The notes under the pieces: model-generated
Databases searched by the model: none
What the model saw: the letters and a program-made list of their open reading frames with translations, nothing else
Told to the model about the DNA's origin: nothing
Assembly (NCBI RefSeq): GCF_001556865.1
Contig: NZ_LSJY01000214.1
Location: forward strand, 37,457-101,456
Direction of reading: 5' to 3'
Length of the DNA stretch: 64,000 nt
Source: Sphingobium sp. CCH11-B1
GTDB taxonomy: Bacteria; Pseudomonadota; Alphaproteobacteria; Sphingomonadales; Sphingomonadaceae
Shown: in pieces, positions 62,199 through 64,000 of the stretch
Layout of the letters: every line of letters begins with the position of its first letter
Numbering within the stretch: the stretch's first letter is position 1
Translations under genes and position numbers: made by a program

Positions 62199-63005
62199 GT
62201 GGCGGCGTCGGCCGCGCTTGAGGCCGTGGCGAAGCTGGCGGAGCGGCTGCTGGAGCGGCACAGGGGGCTGGCGGTGCTGGGCATTGCGGGGACGCAGGGC
62301 AGCGGCAAATCGACGGTAGCGTTGGGAATCGAGGCGCGGATGGCCACGCACGGGGTGCGGTGCGCCGTGCTGTCGATCGACGATCTTTACCTTCCCCTGG
62401 CTGCGCGGGAGCGGCTGGCGGCGGAGGTTCATCCGCTGCTGCGTACACGGGGGGTGCCGGGCACGCACGATGTGCCGCTGGGGCTGGCGGTGATAGACGC
62501 ACTGGCGCAGGGCCAGCCTGTGCCCCTGCCGCGCTTCGACAAGGCAAGGGACGACAGGGTGCCGGAGGCACAATGGCCGCGCGCGCCTGAAGCCACGCGG
62601 CTGCTGATCCTCGAGGGCTGGTGCGTCGGCGCGCGGCCGCAGGCGGAGGCGTGTCTGGACGTCCCGATCAACGCGCTGGAGGCGCAGGAGGATGCGGACG
62701 GGCGCTGGCGCCGCCATGTCAACGCAGCGCTAGCGGGCGACTATCAGACGCTGTTCGCGCGGATCGATGCGCTCGCCTTCCTGGCCGCGCCGGACTTCGC
62801 GGTGGTGGAACGCTGGCGCGGCGAGCAGGAAGCGGCGCTGCGGCGGCAGAGCGGCGACGAGGCAGGCGTGATGGACGAGGCGCAACTGTCCCGCTTCATC
62901 CAGCATTATGAACGGATCACGAGGGCTATGCTGACGGAGCCGCCAACGCGGGCAACGCTGACGGTACGCTTGCGCGAGGACAGGTCAGTAGCCGGGGTTG
63001 AATGA
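62199..63005 (+). CDS. P-loop kinase resembling D-glycerate 3-kinase
   Basis: The 268-residue protein has the Walker A GIAGTQGSGKST, a SIDDLYL motif and later LILEGWCVGARPQ, all like plant-type D-glycerate 3-kinase and YggC-like proteins. It would phosphorylate glycerate with ATP. The start is a GTG at 62199, three bases after the previous stop. It marks the last gene with the normal high GC content. Confidence 0.85.
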   Translation: MAASAALEAVAKLAERLLERHRGLAVLGIAGTQGSGKSTVALGIEARMATHGVRCAVLSIDDLYLPLAARERLAAEVHPLLRTRGVPGTHDVPLGLAVIDALAQGQPVPLPRFDKARDDRVPEAQWPRAPEATRLLILEGWCVGARPQAEACLDVPINALEAQEDADGRWRRHVNAALAGDYQTLFARIDALAFLAAPDFAVVERWRGEQEAALRRQSGDEAGVMDEAQLSRFIQHYERITRAMLTEPPTRATLTVRLREDRSVAGVE

Positions 63006-63097
63006 GGCGGGGACGGCGCAGGCTTGGCCGTCGGTTTTCGACCATTTGCAGACATAGCGCATTACGCTATTCTCCATCCAATTTCGGAGTAATAACG

Positions 63098-63175
63098 GTG
63101 CCGCGCTGGTTACAGTTTCTCGCACTGACCCTCGCATTTTTGCCAATCGGCTGTGGGGCATCGTTGGCTCCATAA
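63098..63175 (+). CDS. Possible 25-residue lipoprotein-like peptide in the low-GC tail
   Basis: A GTG at 63098 is 8 bases after CGGAG and opens a frame for PRWLQFLALTLAFLPIGC followed by GASLAP. The end of the leader resembles a weak lipobox. The TAA overlaps the ATG of the next small frame (TAATG). It may be a tiny lipoprotein or the 5' part of a frameshifted gene. Confidence 0.35.
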   Translation: MPRWLQFLALTLAFLPIGCGASLAP

Positions 63176-63312
63176 TGGGGGATTGCGGGCCGCCAACAAC
63201 TGTTGCCGAATGCTCAGCCAGCAAGAATGAGGCGCTATGGCGCACGATGGCGATCATTGGCGCTACCTACATTGGACTCAGCGCGACCATCTTCTGGCCG
63301 AGAAAGCGTTGA
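63175..63312 (+). CDS. Possible 45-residue single-helix membrane protein
   Basis: This frame begins MGDCGPPTTVAECSASKN and ends with a hydrophobic helix and positive tail, MAIIGATYIGLSATIF then WPRKR, a plausible small membrane protein. It is coupled to the upstream mini-frame by TAATG. No Shine-Dalgarno is obvious apart from coupling. Nothing recognisable lies between it and 63442. Confidence 0.4.
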   Translation: MGDCGPPTTVAECSASKNEALWRTMAIIGATYIGLSATIFWPRKR

Positions 63313-63441
63313 TGTCCGCTCCCCACCCATGGCAGGCCCAAGTCCGCTTCCGAAAGCAGCCTAGCCGGTATCGACCAGTTTTTACCGTTCCATCGAAAAG
63401 CGCGATTGCCTACAAGCTGCCATTGAGGCAGTTCAATAGCC

Positions 63442-63897
63442 ATGAGAGATGAGCGGAAATATGTAGTTGATACGATTGGGTCATTCCTAAACGGATCCAG
63501 TGGTAAGTGGGACTGGGATGACTTTACATCAAACTCGCTGCGCAGTGCGGAACTGAACAGCATTCGCTTGCGGGCTGCTGCCTTACATTTGCCGCTCGAT
63601 GCGGATGGCGAGGCCGCCTTGATGGCACTGCGTGACGAAGCAGAGCTATTGACTGACGCTGACATTGTAAAGCCAAGGCCTTGGCGCATGGCAACCGGAG
63701 TTGTTTGTGGGCTGCTCGTTGGTGCTGCCCTCTGGTGGAACAATTACATTCCCGGCGCAGGCCTGTTTCAAAACCCTCAACTTCTCCTAATTCCAGCCGC
63801 GCTTGGCATTGCGGTCGTATCTCTGTGCAATAAACGGAAAAAGGTCGGCCCGTATGATCCTAATTTAGTGGCACTCAACAGGCATGGTCGAGTTTAG
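63442..63897 (+). CDS. Uncharacterised membrane protein in the low-GC tail
   Basis: The 151-residue protein begins MRDERKYVVDTIGSFLNGS. Residues 1-80 are soluble and acidic, and two hydrophobic helices follow (ATGVVCGLLVGAALWW and LLLIPAALGIAVVSLC). The family is not recognised. GC content and codon use are lower than in the rest of the window (more AT-ending codons), which suggests recent acquisition. A hairpin follows the stop by 4 bases. Confidence 0.65.
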   Translation: MRDERKYVVDTIGSFLNGSSGKWDWDDFTSNSLRSAELNSIRLRAAALHLPLDADGEAALMALRDEAELLTDADIVKPRPWRMATGVVCGLLVGAALWWNNYIPGAGLFQNPQLLLIPAALGIAVVSLCNKRKKVGPYDPNLVALNRHGRV

Positions 63898-63901
63898 GTT
63901 C

Positions 63902-63935
63902 GTCGGCTTTCCCTGATCCAGAATACAAAGCCGAC
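63902..63935 (+). terminator. Hairpin after the last gene
   Basis: GTCGGCTTT (63902-63910) pairs perfectly with AAAGCCGAC (63927-63935) around a 16-base loop just after the stop of the last gene. No long T run follows. Confidence 0.5.
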
Positions 63936-63960
63936 CTTCCGCTACCCACCCAATTCCGTC

Positions 63961-63980
63961 ACCCCAGCGAAGGCTGGGGT
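63961..63980. repeat. Short palindromic repeat ACCCCAGC-GAAG-GCTGGGGT
   Basis: Perfect 8-base arms around GAAG form a stable hairpin. Sequences of this type (CCCAGCGAAGGCTGGG followed by TCTCA) are dispersed in many sphingomonad and other proteobacterial genomes, so this is probably an interspersed repeat unit. Confidence 0.7.
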
Positions 63981-64000
63981 CTCAGGAGATGGTGAACATC

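Noticed and set aside
62985..63257. A 90-codon minus-strand frame ending PASFNPGY
   Set aside because: Most of it has no family features. Only the last 25-30 codons look protein-like, with a GGAG before an internal ATG, so it is kept only as a possible remnant in the tail finding.
63237..63452. A 71-codon plus-strand frame in the low-GC tail
   Set aside because: It overlaps both the 45-residue helix frame and the start of the 151-residue gene, has no Shine-Dalgarno and no hydrophobic or domain pattern.

Overview
The window is one chromosomal stretch of a high-GC (roughly 65%) alphaproteobacterium, most likely a sphingomonad (Sphingobium/Sphingomonas group). This rests on the CcrM-type GANTC methyltransferase, the NadA/NadC pair, several TonB-dependent and porin-like outer-membrane proteins, two DUF2141 proteins, an EcfG-like stress promoter and the local gene orders. 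Gene density is high, with many 1-16 base overlaps. No rRNA, tRNA, CRISPR array or intact insertion sequence was found. All assignments come from reading the sequence; no database search was run.

Layout. 1-7.2 kb: ccrM (3' end cut by the window edge), an ArsR and a TetR regulator, then the minus-strand run glmM-DUF1272-thiD-rnhB, an alanine/glycine:cation symporter and csbD. 7.3-17.6 kb: envelope and lipid genes (GNAT protein, fatty acid desaturase, lptF-lptG, DUF2141 plus lipid kinase, OprO/P-like porin, solute-binding lipoprotein, DUF4112). 17.6-22.7 kb: secreted RNase T2, nadC, nadA, a frameshifted membrane-protein gene, DUF4230 and an MBL-fold hydrolase. 22.8-29 kb: cold-shock gene, a small gene with an apparent CTG start, xerC, dedA, gshB, yraN, rsmI and a divergent LpoA-like lipoprotein. 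29-32.7 kb: btuB under a cobalamin riboswitch, fdhD and mobA.

32.7-41 kb: an EmrB-EmrA-OprM drug efflux operon with a divergent TetR regulator and two matching operators, then the most unusual locus of the window. This is a tight minus-strand unit encoding a 46-residue acidic peptide without cysteine or basic residues, two unfamiliar proteins (one with a cupin-like HxH signature) and a winged-helix regulator with a degenerate receiver. A stand-alone receiver protein is encoded divergently. This locus is the best candidate for an undescribed system, possibly peptide modification.

40.9-54.8 kb: lysine and arginine biosynthesis (lysA, argH) with a small lipoprotein and a siroheme-synthase-like protein, a TlpA-like thioredoxin lipoprotein, a large TonB-dependent receptor, an exported RidA protein, the Trm112/LON-N/thioredoxin-TPR set, DUF2141 with a sterol-desaturase-family hydroxylase, pheA, a membrane-anchored cytochrome c, DUF1993 and a queuosine-precursor transporter. 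55-62 kb: argB, then yggT-DUF167-folD-NTF2-like-marC with every junction overlapping, DUF4188/TetR, an OmpA-like lipoprotein, a CorC-like protein and a glycerate-kinase-like protein. The last kilobase has visibly lower GC, carries tiny membrane-associated reading frames and an uncharacterised membrane protein, and ends in a short palindromic repeat.
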